Below are positions 23,601-34,230 of a DNA stretch of 64,000 nt, one piece after another. Both the position numbers and the translations under genes were made by a program. The DNA comes from Linum tenue (Eukaryota > Streptophyta > Magnoliopsida > Malpighiales > Linaceae). A model generated the notes under the pieces. The model was not told the DNA's origin, did no database searches, and was given only the letters and a program-made list of their open reading frames with translations. How positions within the stretch are numbered: the stretch's first letter is position 1; every line of letters starts with the position of its first letter. The DNA lies in NCBI GenBank assembly GCA_946122785.1, contig CAMGYJ010000007.1:1752909-1816908 (forward strand), written 5' to 3'.

Positions 23601-26436
23601 CTTTCAATCATTGCATCCCATCGTGGAATTAATAGTGGTAATTAATGTGCATGAGATTTGGAAGTATGATTTTTGAAGAACTGGGCAACATCATGAACAA
23701 CTCTTAAGTTGCAGAACTGAACCCACGATTATGGTGTGGTTGTATTCTCTTAAGTTGCAAAACTAAGTTCATGATGTTGTAGAACTAAATGCGAGGACAA
23801 CTTCATACTCGGTCAATAGAGTATATAGGCTTTATTCTTGATTGTTTCTGTCTACTCTTAAGTTGCAGAATCATAGGTTGCGTGATTACTTGAACTGAGA
23901 CCACAGTTTGCACGATTAGCATTTGTATAATGCATACTCCTTCTGTAGCTTGAATTAAGCTCCCCATAGTCTTATTTTTTCCACTTGGATTTTGGGGATT
24001 TTGATAGCTAAGTCCGCCAGTAAGAGTTTCTGTTCTGAGTGAGTAGGTTTCATCGATTGGACAATAATTATTCCTCAACTAATTGTTGATAGTTCCTCGC
24101 TCGAATTGTCTTATGATGTGATTAGAGGGCAAAGAAGGTTTAAGTGTAGAAGCACTCATGTTTAGGGTCTTCCAGAGACTCATTTGGGGGAGTTAAGGTT
24201 ACCTCATTAGTTATTATCGTCATTGGTTGAATAATAATCATTACACTCATGCAAGTATGATAATCGTTTAAGATTGATTTGCATTAAATATCCCCTTCAA
24301 GTCTTTGTTTTAACATGTAAATGCACAACCAAATAGTAAAAATTGTTACGTTGTAATTTTATTTTGTTGGTTCATTAGTATTGGTCCTATTATGTTTGGC
24401 TTATCCTAGGTGTTTGTATGTTTGTGATGTGTTGTTGGAAAATCGTGTTGAGATCGCTTAGTTGCCTATTGAACTCTGTCACTGTGGCTGGCTGGTTGGT
24501 GTTTGAGGGAAGTGTACGTATCTTTTGCTGATATGGGTTTTGATGAATTAAAGTTTGTTAATTGTCAACTGTTCCAGGGAGGTTATGTGTTTGGGTTAGT
24601 TTGAGTCATACCTGTTGCTTCTTTTTCCCTCTGCACATTTTATCTTTACTTTTAATTGTCTTTTTCTTATATCCTTGAATGAGTATTCAAATTTGAAGAG
24701 TTTAAAGAAAGGTGGTGTGCAGTTGTTTGAGTAATGCAGTCATAATTCACAAGGCATGCTAAATTTGTTATATAAAATGATGAAATTCTTCAAAGTAGAA
24801 TCACTTGATCGGTTTCTTCAACTCCACACTTTCCTTCAACAGCAGATGCTCTTCATGCTTTTGTAGTGTTTACATAATGTCATGCCCTAAAAAATTATGG
24901 CCCTTGGCTTCCTAATGTTTCTTTCATGCACCTGGTGATGCGGGATTGGAAGGTTCACATAGGGTTGTTCAGTTCTCTGTTGAGGCCCAAATTGGTCACA
25001 AAGGACCAGGTGCTTTTTTGTCAACCTCTCTCTATGAAACTTATAGAGTATACCTATTTTGACCTAAGATTCTCACTATATTACTAAACATGATTACACA
25101 GGTTTGGTGTTGTTTCTGCTTTCATTATCAAAATTTCCATGATTTGCTTATGTTGGGGTTTTTTGTTCATTTGTTCCTTGGTATGCAGGTGAGAGTTGAT
25201 CTCTTAGTATATAGGTTGTTGGCCAGAGAACTTCCTTTTGTGTACGTTCGCTTACTCAACAGGGCGATTATCGAATTTGGTGGCTCGCTTAGTGGTTAGG
25301 GATGTGGGTTTTTTTTTTGGAAGAAGGTTTAGGCTGTGTTGACACACTTAAGACGAGCCTCAGACTTTTCCATTGGAGGTCTTTTGTATTTCCCAGCAGT
25401 TTATAGAGATTACGTGGTGCATTATACTCTTGGGAGTTCTCTTTCACGTTGCAAGCTTCTTTGTCTATGTTTTCTATTAGTTTCTTATTGGTCTAATTAG
25501 CTTACTCATCATTATTTATCCTGTGTAACATCTAATCATAACTCCAGTATGTACTCTTTAATACTTTTTGAAATCTCTTAGGTTGTATTCTTCTTTCTTT
25601 TCGTGTCTTTCTGCTTGGCATTACCTTTCGATTTTGGATATCTTACTTGGTACTTTATCTTCAATGACATGTATTGTTGCAATTGATCTGGACGGTAACT
25701 CGAAAGGTATTTCTATTTATTGACAGGATTGTATTTCTTTTCCTATAAAGGCGAAGGCTTTATTGCACCCAAAGAGGAAAGGAGAGGAAAAAAGGAGTAG
25801 TAAAAGTGGACTGACATAAAAAAGAGAACCACAACAATAGCTATTGTGCAATTAGCATTGAAACTCTACTCAAAATTATGGTGTGGCATCAATACCTTAG
25901 CTGTTGACAGGAGCAACAAGCAAACAAGAAAACTTTTGATCAAAAAAAAAAGCAAACAAGAAAACTAGATGCTACACACAATTAGGAGTAGCACTACTAA
26001 CACAGGAGCGTTTTTAGAAAGTGGTAGCATTATTAGGCAAGTGGTGCGTGTAATCTTATTGTACTAATAATTTTATGTTGCTCTGCTTGCAATGGTTCAA
26101 TGACTTATCTTCAAATTACTATTGTGTTCTTGGTCTATCTCCGACCAACGAGGCCCACAATCCACATGCTAATATGTTGATATTATTAGTAAGAGTTCCG
26201 CTATCAATTTTTTCTGGCTACCTCCGGCCAAGGGGCCGGGTCATAAGCTAGTTCATTATTAGAAGTTGGAAAGAGACTCCACAAATAGCAAACATTATCC
26301 TCCCTCCCGAGCCCATAATGTCTGAATTTTCGGACATAGCAATTGGTAAATTAAAAACAAAAACAAAAACACAAAGATAATCAAAACGTGATAAATTGGG
26401 CCGACATAGCCCACCAACCCCCAACGGGGCCCACAA
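20656..26436. other. 5.8 kb region without recognisable genes
   Basis: T-rich + strand with many GTAAG- and TTTTAG-type words and short frames, but no protein family was recognised. The - strand frame at 21332-21586 (84 residues, PEKKSRAWVRELIWLKLLVG) has a protein-like composition but no homology that I know. A 27-bp word, CTGATGCTTCTTGGATGATT plus GTGAAC, recurs at about 22505 and 22621. ACTCTTAAGTTGCAGAA-type words recur three times between 23700 and 23880. It may be a long non-coding transcript or the wreck of an old gene. Confidence 0.3.
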
Positions 26437-27258
26437 TCAGGCACTCTTCAAACTATGCCCGCCGTCGATCAAAACATCCAGCCCACTAACATACTTGGAC
26501 TCCCCACTCGCCAAGTAAAGCGCCGCCTCCGCCACGTCATCGACCCGACAAACCGCCCCCTTCAGCCCAACCTTCGCCGACACCACCTCCTCGATAAACT
26601 TCGGGTCCGTTATCCCCGACGCCGCGAACCCAAACGGCGTCGCCATCCCGCACGGCGAGATCGAGTTCACCCTTATCCCGTGCTGCCCGAGCTCCACGGT
26701 CAGGTTCTTCATCAGCCCCACCACGGCCGCTTTCGACGCGGAGTACGGGTGGGACGAGATCCCGTGCGTCGCGGCCACGGAGCTTGCTGTGAAGATGATG
26801 TTCCCGCTCCCGTTGGGGACCATCACTCGCGCCGCGTGCTTCGCGGCGTAGAACCCGCCGAAGACGTTGACCGCGAAGACACGCGCCAGCTCGGTGGGGT
26901 CCAGCGTGGCGATGCTCATCAGCATGTTGTCCTTCCCCGGGATCCCGGCGTTGCTGAACATGACGTCGAGCTTGCCGTGGGCGTCGACGGCGGCGTCGAC
27001 GGCGGCGCCGACGTCGGGGTCGCTGGTGATGTCGCAGCGGGAGTAGGTGACGGCGTTGGGGGTGGAGACTTCGGAGCTGATTTCTTCGGCGACGGAGCGG
27101 CCGAGGTCGGACTGGAGGTCGGCGATGACGACCTTGGCGCCGTGGCGGGCGAAGAGGCGGGCGGTGGCGGCGCCGATGCCGCTGGCGCCGCCGGTGATGA
27201 AGGCGACCTTGCCTTGTAGACGCTGGGCGATGGGGTTTAAGAGTGAGGATCCTTTCAT
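26437..27258 (-). CDS. short-chain dehydrogenase/reductase, SDR110C-like (secoisolariciresinol dehydrogenase-like)
   Basis: 273-residue classical SDR, a cytosolic NAD(P)-dependent oxidoreductase. The Rossmann motif TGGASGIG is at residues 22-29, and Asp47 at the end of the second strand (VVIAD) favours NAD(H). Other motifs: NAG at 103-105, the structural Asn of NVFGG at 131, catalytic Ser159 (TASS) and the YSASK active site with Tyr172 and Lys176. The C-terminus is VSGLDVLIDGGHSLKSA. Overall text matches the plant group containing secoisolariciresinol dehydrogenase, xanthoxin dehydrogenase-like and momilactone-A-synthase-like enzymes; the substrate cannot be read from sequence. All catalytic residues are present. 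The gene is intronless and strikingly GC-rich, especially at third positions, compared with its AT-rich surroundings. A 3' relic of the same gene lies at 20390-20655. Confidence 0.92.
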   Translation of the reverse strand: MKGSSLLNPIAQRLQGKVAFITGGASGIGAATARLFARHGAKVVIADLQSDLGRSVAEEISSEVSTPNAVTYSRCDITSDPDVGAAVDAAVDAHGKLDVMFSNAGIPGKDNMLMSIATLDPTELARVFAVNVFGGFYAAKHAARVMVPNGSGNIIFTASSVAATHGISSHPYSASKAAVVGLMKNLTVELGQHGIRVNSISPCGMATPFGFAASGITDPKFIEEVVSAKVGLKGAVCRVDDVAEAALYLASGESKYVSGLDVLIDGGHSLKSA

Positions 27259-27313
27259 TGTTTTTTTTGTAAAAACTTTTTTTTTTTTGTTTCAAATCGA
27301 GGTTCGACGATAT

Positions 27314-27327
27314 TTTTTTTTTATAAG
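27314..27327 (-). promoter_or_regulatory. TATA box of the SDR gene
   Basis: On the - strand the sequence reads CCTTATAAAAAAAAA about 60 bases upstream of the ATG at 27258. It is the best TATA-like motif in the proximal promoter. T-runs on the + strand dominate the rest of the leader. Confidence 0.45.
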
Positions 27328-27328
27328 G

Positions 27329-28633
27329 ACGATCGATGCTACTCAAGAGTTCGACAAATGTTTTAGGAGAGCATAGAGAAGAGGGATGGAGGTTGATGCT
27401 TTTATGGGGGGGAGGTGAGATCTCGTGGTTGGGGAGAGAGGATTTTCCTTTGGAGCTTTTTTTCACTTACCTACCTATGATAATGTATTCAATAAGAACG
27501 CCAACTATGACTCTTGTGTTCTTTATGCTTTGTTTTCTCGTGTAACACACAGCTATCAATAAAAAATAATGTACACCATGTTGTAGATGTATGAAGAGAT
27601 AAGGTTTAGGAAGAGGACCCTGTGTGGTGAAATGCGGGAAGAGAAGAGAGCATCCTATCCGGAGAGAGATTGAGCCTCCTCGAATAGGATTTTGAGGTTT
27701 TGTTTATGAGATGTCTTGAGGGCCGACGTCTCGGAGTGGGCTGGATGCTTCAGGCGATGTATCTTAAACTGACCTGGACTCTTCAAAACGAGCTTGAGGT
27801 CTCAAGTGAGGTACCTTTGAGAGTGATGCCTCAGAAGTGAGCTGGCTTAGACTCATCTGCGATGTGTTTGTCGTCTCATTAAACAACTAACAACCGGGAT
27901 ATGGAACTACATTGTGATCCGTGGACATGAAAGTTATGAATGTACATGTCTATTTGTAGTTGAGATTTGATTGCTTACTTAAGGTATTAGTCCTGGTGGA
28001 GATGCTGGTTTTGGGCCTTTTGGCATGAAATGGTGGAGTGACTAACTAGTGAGATTACTATTGTAAGAAACTGGCAAAAGGCAAATTGTAATAACGTTTA
28101 GGAAAAATAAAGGTTATGTTTTATATTTCATTATATGGATGGTCATTATATAGCAAATGCTAAAGTTATGTGATTATTTTGGATAATTACCTCGACCTCG
28201 TAAAAGAAAATTTTGGCCCACCACAACCCAGATTATCTAGGCCTGGCCTATAACTTAAAGCCCAAAACAGTGGAGAAGTGGAAAAAATATATATATTTTT
28301 TTCGACAATCCCCGCTGCATTTTCCCTCGACATTCCCCGCTGCATTTTCCCTCCCGGTCTGCCGATTGCCGACGCCCAGCGAAACCCTAAATCCAGTCGA
28401 AATGCAGCTTTCCTCCGATCAAATACCCCAAGCTCTCTAGTCCTCTCCAGTTTTCCGATCCAGGCTTCACTGGTTGCGGCTTCAAGTTTATCGTAGTTCG
28501 GTTTCCGGCGGTGGAGAGGTATCACACTCAATCGCCCGATTTCTGTGCTCCCTTCTCGCTTAAACCGGTTCTCCAATCTTCAGATTTTACTTATATAACT
28601 GAAATAATCTGTAGTTGCCTCCAACAGAGAGCT
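27329..28633. other. intergenic between SDR and F-box gene B
   Basis: No gene. The right part (about 28290-28633) is the leader of F-box gene B. It shows a small duplication, CATTCCCCGCTGCATTTTCC, repeated with slight change at 28307-28352. The ACCCTAAAT and ATTTTCCCTCC words are shared with the leaders of F-box genes D and E. Confidence 0.45.
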
Positions 28634-29912
28634 ATGAACAACAATGGCGAGGCTGCGAAAGCCGGGAAAAGGCGCCGAGGTGGAGAAGGGGAAGATACTA
28701 TTGGTCGTGACAGGTTAAGCGCTCTTCCCGACCGCGCCCTTGTTCACGTCCTTTCATTCGTCGACTCCAGAGACGCCGTTCAAACCTGTGTACTGTCCCG
28801 ACGGTGGAGGTGCGTTTGGAAACAAGTCCCCGTCCTGAATTTCAATAGAGACACCTTTGAAGAATTTTCAGGCTTCGAGACCCACGTTGACAGACTCTTG
28901 TCCCTCCGCTATCCCCGTGAAGTTCGCAAGCTTAGCTACATGGACGGCGATGGAGGAGCTTCCTGGGAAGATGAACCGCAGCGCATGGGTTTGTTTGTTA
29001 GGGCCATGAGGTATGCTTGCTCACATAATGTTCAGCATTTGGTGATCGACCTGGGTAGTGAGGGCAACGACGATCGGAGTAGGAGGTGCTCTGATTTGTT
29101 TAGCAGCTCGATCTCGGAATGCAAAATCGAATCACTGGATTTGGGGCATGTAACCCTCGACGGTGGCTATGGATTGTCTTGTTTTCAATCAGTGACAAGT
29201 TTGATTCTGGAATGGTGTCTGCTGTCTTCTGATCAAGGCGGCGAGAAGGAAGACCAGCTGGATCCTTTTTCTAAGCTTCCTTGTCTGAAGCATTTGGTCC
29301 TGAGTAATTGCCTGGCTGGTGAAACTAATGATGGCGGTTGTAAAAGAAGTGTAAAGATCTCTGGGCTCGAACTGCTTAGTTTGGTTTTTGATCGTGTGGA
29401 GTTTTCCGACATTGAAATACATGCACCGAAGCTCGAGTCCTTCACTCTTACGGATGATGTTGGAACACTTCGCGGACTGTCGAATTTAAGCCTTCCTTCG
29501 CTTAATCATGCTGATGTATCTGTTTGGGACGATCACCATTTTGTCAAGGATAACAAGGAAGTAGCGAGGCAGCAGTTCGTTTCGTTGTTCCAAGGCTTGC
29601 ATAATGCTAAGTCTTTGAAGCTGTACTGGGAAACCATTGAGGTAGTTATACTTTTGACTCAAATCATTCATGGTCTAATACGGCAATACCCGGTTCCTTC
29701 TGAAGATATCATATGATCACCATACAGTTTTTCTGAGTTTGTTGTTCTCTTTGCAGGTCATGAGTGAACTTACTGTGGGTTTGGCAGACCAACCATCTCC
29801 TTTTACGAGATTGACGTCCTTGACTCTGGCTGCTGACAGTGTGCCTTACAAACTCCTCAAGTACTTTCTTAAAGGATCCTCGAGTGCAAGACCAATGATT
29901 GAGTATGTCTAG
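28634..29912 (+). CDS. F-box/LRR protein B (two exons)
   Basis: Exon 1 is 28634-29641 and exon 2 is 29757-29912 (GAG/GTAGTT … TTGCAG/GTCATG, both phase 0), giving 387 residues. The N-terminus is basic (AGKRRRGG, possible nuclear signal). The F-box at about 26-66 (DRLSALPDRALVHVLSFVDS, then VLSRRWRCVWK) would bind SKP1 in an SCF ubiquitin ligase. The region 80-336 holds irregular LRR-like segments (VRKLSYMD, LVIDLGSEG, LESLDLGHV, LKHLVLSNC, ISGLELLSL, APKLESFTL). The C-terminal exon FTRLTSLTLAADSVPYKLLKYFLKG is the family hallmark. No FBD domain is evident. The target is unknown. The frame is intact, with good splice sites, so it is probably expressed. Confidence 0.88.
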
Positions 29913-30446
29913 ACATAGCAAGCTGATCACTGTGCATAGCTTCTGACTGTAGCTATATGCAACGGGTTAGTACTTAGTAGTACTCTTGCTCTTATTAGGT
30001 TAATCTTGGTATGCTCATAGTCATAGATAACCCCTTTGCCATTGTCTTAAGGCATAAACAGATTGTTTTGATGAACGTTGTAGTAACCTGTTAGCTTGGT
30101 TCTGAAATCTGAATCGATTCTCTTGATCTATTAGATGACAACGTGTTGTGTTGCATTGCAGAATCCTATATTGGTTAGGAAAGGATTTCGTAAGGTGTCT
30201 AATGTCTTTGCGCATCTATTTATTCCAATTTAGGAGATTGAATTAATTACTTTGTCATTTTTTTATTTATTGTTTATGGTTCCTTGGGGAAGGGGAATCC
30301 TATATTGGTTAGGAAAGGATTTCTTAAGGTGTCTAATGTCTCTATATATGGGTTTTGAGACATTAGTTCGTTCGTTCATAAAAAAAAAAAAAAAACTCCA
30401 AGCATCCTAGTAGTTTAATTCGTCGGTTATTCTTTCAGAGAAAGCG
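29913..30446 (+). repeat. intergenic with a 48-bp direct repeat
   Basis: A 48-bp word starting GAATCCTATATTGGTTAGGA occurs at about 30162 and 30296, 134 bases apart, nearly identical. The whole intergenic stretch from 29930 to 30230 is closely matched by 35770-36000, downstream of F-box gene D. An acceptor-like TTCTTTCAG at 30431-30439 just before the ATG of gene C suggests a 5' UTR intron. Confidence 0.65.
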
Positions 30447-31689
30447 ATGAACAATTGCAAAAAAGTTAGAAGAACGGTCTCCGACAGGTTAAGTAATCTT
30501 CCAGAATCTGTTCTTTATCACATCCTTTCGTTTCTGGACACCAAATCTGTCGTTCAAACCTCTGTACTGTCGCGAGCATGGCAACGTGCTTGGAAGCATG
30601 TCCCTGCCATTGACCTCCATAGCAATTCCTTCAAAAAGTTTCGGAAATTCAAAAGCTTTGTGTCCCGGGTTTTGTCCCTCCGCTACGACCTCAATGTCCA
30701 GAAGGTGAGCTACAAATACTACTATCATGATTCGGAGGTCTCACATTTTAGTCTGTTTGTGAAGGTCATCAAGTATGCTCTATCCCATGGTACACGGCAT
30801 TTGGTGATTGACCTCGGGGAAGTTTCGAACGACGAATACAGTTATCTGTTCTCTGACTTGTTTGGCTCGGTCACGGATTCCAATCTCGCAACTCTGGAAT
30901 TAGGGTATGTCACTGTCGACCGTGGATTCGGATCTTCTGGATTCCGAGCGCTCACCACTTTACATCTGGATCGCTGCACACTGGGTTATGATCAGGAGGA
31001 GGACATCGATCAGGAGGAGGACATCGATCCTTTTCCTAATTTTGCCTGCCTGAAGAATTTGGTCCTGCATTCTTGCTTTATCGAGTGTTCCAACAAATAT
31101 AAAAGGAGTTTCAAGATATCAGGACCTCAATTGCTTAGCTTGAAAATGCTGGATAATTCGCTGTACATCAAGGTTGAAATATCTGCACCGAAGCTCGAAT
31201 TCTTCACTTTTTGGAATGTCCAGGCAATTGATGGATTGCCCAAGTTAAGCGTTCCTTCCCTGGTTCATGCTGATATTAGGTTCTGGTGCTATGACCTGTC
31301 GGCATGGAACATCCAATCGCCGATGCTAATTTTGATCCCCTTGTTACAAGGTTTGAGCAATGCAACATCTCTCGTGCTGGATTCCTCTAGCATTCAGGTA
31401 ATCCCTATTTGGATATTGCTACGACATAAGTGGTTGTTTTTCCTGAGGTTAGTACCTTAGATTCTTGTCTGGTGGCTTGTGTTTTTTTGTGCAGGCATTG
31501 ATGGACAACATTGACTTTCTGGAACAACACCCCTCTCCCCTTACGAGATTGGAGACATTGATTTTGGAGGCTGTCACTGAACCCTTCAGATTGGCCAATT
31601 ACTTGTTCAAAGGAAGTTCTTGCACATATCCAAAGACCGAGCTTCACCAGAGAAGCTCTGAATCACTTCGCCGTAAGTTAAGCTGTTAG
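30447..31689 (+). CDS. F-box/LRR protein C (two exons)
   Basis: Exon 1 is 30447-31397 and exon 2 is 31495-31689 (CAG/GTAATC … TGTGCAG/GCATTG, phase 0), giving 381 residues. The F-box is at 12-53 (DRLSNLPESVLYHILSFLDT, VLSRAWQRAWK), followed by LRR-like segments: VQKVSYKYYY, HLVIDLGEV, LATLELGYV, LKNLVLHSC, ISGPQLLSLKM, APKLEFFTF. DQEEDI is duplicated by an 18-bp tandem repeat (about 30992-31027). Exon 2 carries FLEQHPSPLTRLETLIL and YLFKGSS, then a tail longer than in its relatives. The text CGCC/GTAAGT near 31672 could act as a donor to a further exon, since an acceptor-like TTACAG follows at 31767-31772. Role: SCF substrate adaptor, target unknown. A broken paralogue lies at 36340. Confidence 0.86.
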
Positions 31690-31989
31690 CTCTGTTTGAT
31701 TCTGAAGTAGCAATGGGCCCTAATCTATTGGTTCCTTTCGATAAACCATTGGGCGCTGTCTTATGCTTACAGATTGCATTTCCTGCTGTTATCTCTGTCA
31801 ATGAGCTTAAGAAACCTGCTGCATCTTCGTCCTCGAAAGGATCCATAGAAGCGTCGAACCCACGTTGTTATGGTGTTTGCCAAACCGAGTTTGGATTCTG
31901 ATTTTGCAGAGCGCAAGCTTACAGTAACTGATTTAAATTTGATACTGCTGGAGGTTTGATTCTTTTGGCTCGTGGGATTCAGTTTATAG

Positions 31990-32290
31990 TAATTGATGAT
32001 CCCTTCGTGGTGGAGCTTCTTGTTCTCCGAGAAGCTATCAGATGGTGTATGGAGCTTGGGTTCTTGGAGGTTTGGTTTGAAGGTGATCCTCAAGTGGGCG
32101 ATTGATAAGTTCAATTGTGCTAATGGCCATGGTAGTCGTGCGAGTGCAATCTTCAAAGAGGTCTCGCATATGCTGAGGACGCATAATGGGTTGACTGTGC
32201 GATTTGTTGGTCGGTGTAGCAATATGGTAGCTCATTTGGTGGCTCGACAGACTCTTTCTTTGTATCCGACTATGAGTCGTTTTTTTGTTT
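31990..32290 (+). pseudogene. RNase H-like (RVT_3) fragment of retroelement origin
   Basis: Two frames together give a plant LINE-type RNase H-like domain: DPFVVELLVLREAIRWCMEL and GFLEVWFEGDPQV in one frame. After a frame change come AIDKFNCANGHGSRASAIFK, EVSHMLRTHNGLTVRFVGR and CSNMVAHLVARQTLSLYP. The AELLALREA start, E-G-D motif and N-x-V-A-H-x-L-A-R-x end are the family landmarks. The frameshift after DPQV makes it non-functional. A run of A follows at about 32346. The duplicate block near 37.9-38.1 kb lacks it, so it arrived or was lost after the C/C' duplication. Confidence 0.65.
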
Positions 32291-32477
32291 TTTTCGTCTG
32301 GTTGCCTTCCAGGTTTTACTGTTATATTTTTCAATTATCTCTCGTTAAAAAAAACATAATTTTTCTACGCAAATCATGCTTTAAGTCATTCTTTACCATC
32401 TTATATTTGAGAGCATGAATGGGCTTTTATGTATCTTTTATTCTTTTTATATTTATTAGTTTGGATTCATGGCTTGG

Positions 32478-33779
32478 GAGTTGCTAAAGGTCGCCCTTAA
32501 AATTGCTAAAGGTCGCCCTAAAAAGAATCAAAGTTACACTTTTACCCCCTTAGCTTCTTTACCTTCCCTTTATCAAACAAACACCACTTGGACTAAAAAA
32601 ACACTATCTAAGAAGAGAAAAATCCATCATCGTTATTTTGAAGCCGATATCGTCGGAGTAGCGACTCCGACGAGGTAAATACATTAACTGAAAAACGAAA
32701 AAAAAAGGAACCGCAAATGACCTGCGGTTGGACCATGGCTGGACCGCAAATGACCTGCGGTTGGACCATGGGTCGACCGCAAATGACCTGCGGTTGGACC
32801 ATGGCTGGACAGCAAATCACCTGCGGTTCAGCCATGGTCCAACCGCAGGTCAATTGCGGTCCACCCATGGTACAACCGCAGGTGATTTGCGGTCCAGCCA
32901 TGGTCCAACCGCAGGTCACTTGCGGTTGGGCATTTTTTGGGTTTATTTTTTTCGTTGAATAATTTTTTATTTTTTTATATGATTTATGATTTTTTCGTTT
33001 GAATTATTAATAATGGATTATTAATAATAGAGTACATAAAGTAATTAATTTAAGATTTCCATGTAATCATTATTTACGTTACGTTCTATGTAATCATTAT
33101 TTACATAAAAGTAAATAATTAATTAAGGTAAAATTATTAATAATTAAGTAGATAAACGAATTACTTTTAAATTTTTATTATTAAAATGTTTAATTTTTTT
33201 ATTATATTCTTTAAATTTGTTATCATTAATTAACATTTATCGAAAACGTTTTTCAAATTTTTATATCATATAACTAATTTTTTATTATTAATAACATTTA
33301 TTTAAACACAGAATATTAAAAAACAGAATTAAAAAAATAAAAATTCGACCGCGGTCAAACCGCGGTCAAGCGCGGTTTGACCATTGGTCAATCGCCCTTT
33401 GACCGCGGTCAGCCGTCGGTTCAACCGCGGTTTCACTGCGGGCGAATTTTTTTTTTAGCTTCTTCTTCTCCGGCGCGACTGTGGAGCGCGAGATGCAGAG
33501 GGTCGGCGACGGGACGAGGCGGGCGGCGGGACGAGCGGCGATTGGCGGGCGGCGGCGGGACGAGCGGCGACTGGCGGGCGGCGGCAACTTGGCGGGCCGG
33601 CGGCGGGATGCAGAGGGTCTCCGGCGGCGGGTTGCAGAGGTCTCCGGCGGCGGGATGCAGAAGGGTGAAAGGGCTGTTTGGTTGGCCTATTTTTTAAATT
33701 TTCATTAAGGGTATATAGGTAAATTGAATTGTAAGTTATGGCGACTTTTAGCAATTCTTAGGGCGACATTTAGCGATTC
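32478..33779. mobile_element. 1.3 kb non-autonomous DNA transposon with ~44-bp TIRs
   Basis: The left end reads GAGTTGCTAAAGGTCGCCCT and a second GCTAAAGGTCGCCC follows. The reverse complement of the right end reads GAATCGCTAAATGTCGCCCT, and a second GCTAAAAGTCGCC follows. About 36 of 44 positions agree. The interior has a 33-bp palindromic array (32709-32927), a very AT-rich core (32940-33340), CCGCGGTC-rich inverted motifs (33350-33440) and GGC-rich repeats (33480-33670). There is no transposase. The paralogous intergenic block at 38455-38500 (GATTCAGGGCTTGATTGAAT) lacks the element and gives an approximate empty site. Target duplication is unclear (a partial GATTCA on both sides). A Mutator-like element is likely but not proven. 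Confidence 0.7.
32709..32927. repeat. array of 33-bp palindromic units forming a long hairpin
   Basis: Seven units built on GACCTGCGGTTGGACCATGG or its complement. The first three run forward, the last three run inverted, and the centre near 32820-32838 is the turn. Arms at about 32711-32799 and 32839-32927 are close to perfect complements. Since 33 is a multiple of three and each unit is self-complementary, an 11-residue repeat (MTCGWTMAGPQ-like) is open on both strands. Confidence 0.9.
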
Positions 33780-34230
33780 AGTAATTAAATGGATAGGTTT
33801 TCTTGTGAAAAATTGGATGGAACTAGAGAAATAGATGGCTTTCTTTAGTTCCCCCATAAGAGGACTTGTTTGTTGCAAATGAGAGTATATGGAGTAATTC
33901 GCTGGACGACTAAAAGTAGAGGTGCTTATTTGAATTTTTTATAATTACTTGATCAACGATCGTTACATTCCCCGCTTCACTTTGATATTTTCCCTCCGAC
34001 CTGCATCGGAGCTGCGAAACCCTAATGTCGACAAGTGAAATGTAGCTCACCGGCCACGGCGCAATTCCCTCTACAGTCTTCTGCAGGCGTCTCGCCAAGA
34101 CTCATCGCAGTTTGTGTTCGCTCGCCGAAGTTGGATTCTTTCTTGCACCGGCGACGACAATAGTCTATCCCCCGGTGACAGACCTTTCTAGGCTTGAAGT
34201 TTCTCTGCAGTTCACCGTCAATAGAAAGCT
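33780..34230 (+). other. 5' flank and leader of F-box gene D
   Basis: Includes TTTCCCTCCGACCTGCATCG and GAGCTGCGAAACCCTAATG, which match the leader of F-box gene E on both sides of the retrotransposon inserted there (38630 and 41763). The leader has an acceptor-like TTTCTCTGCAG at 34200-34210 just before the coding exon. Confidence 0.5.

Noticed and set aside
26455..27219. Long + strand open frame opposite the SDR gene (254 residues, rich in R, G, D, V)
   Set aside because: It is the mirror of a GC-rich coding region; low-complexity composition and no family, while the - strand has all SDR motifs.
26537..27466. 309-residue - strand frame overlapping the SDR gene
   Set aside because: Out-of-frame shadow with Arg/His runs produced by high GC3; it only joins the SDR leader to the wrong frame.
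32709..32927. CRISPR-like array
   Set aside because: Units are contiguous and palindromic with no unique spacers, and this is plant nuclear DNA.
32717..32962. Genuine protein with 11-residue repeats
   Set aside because: The frame is open on both strands only because the repeat is palindromic with a period of 33; no evidence of selection for protein.
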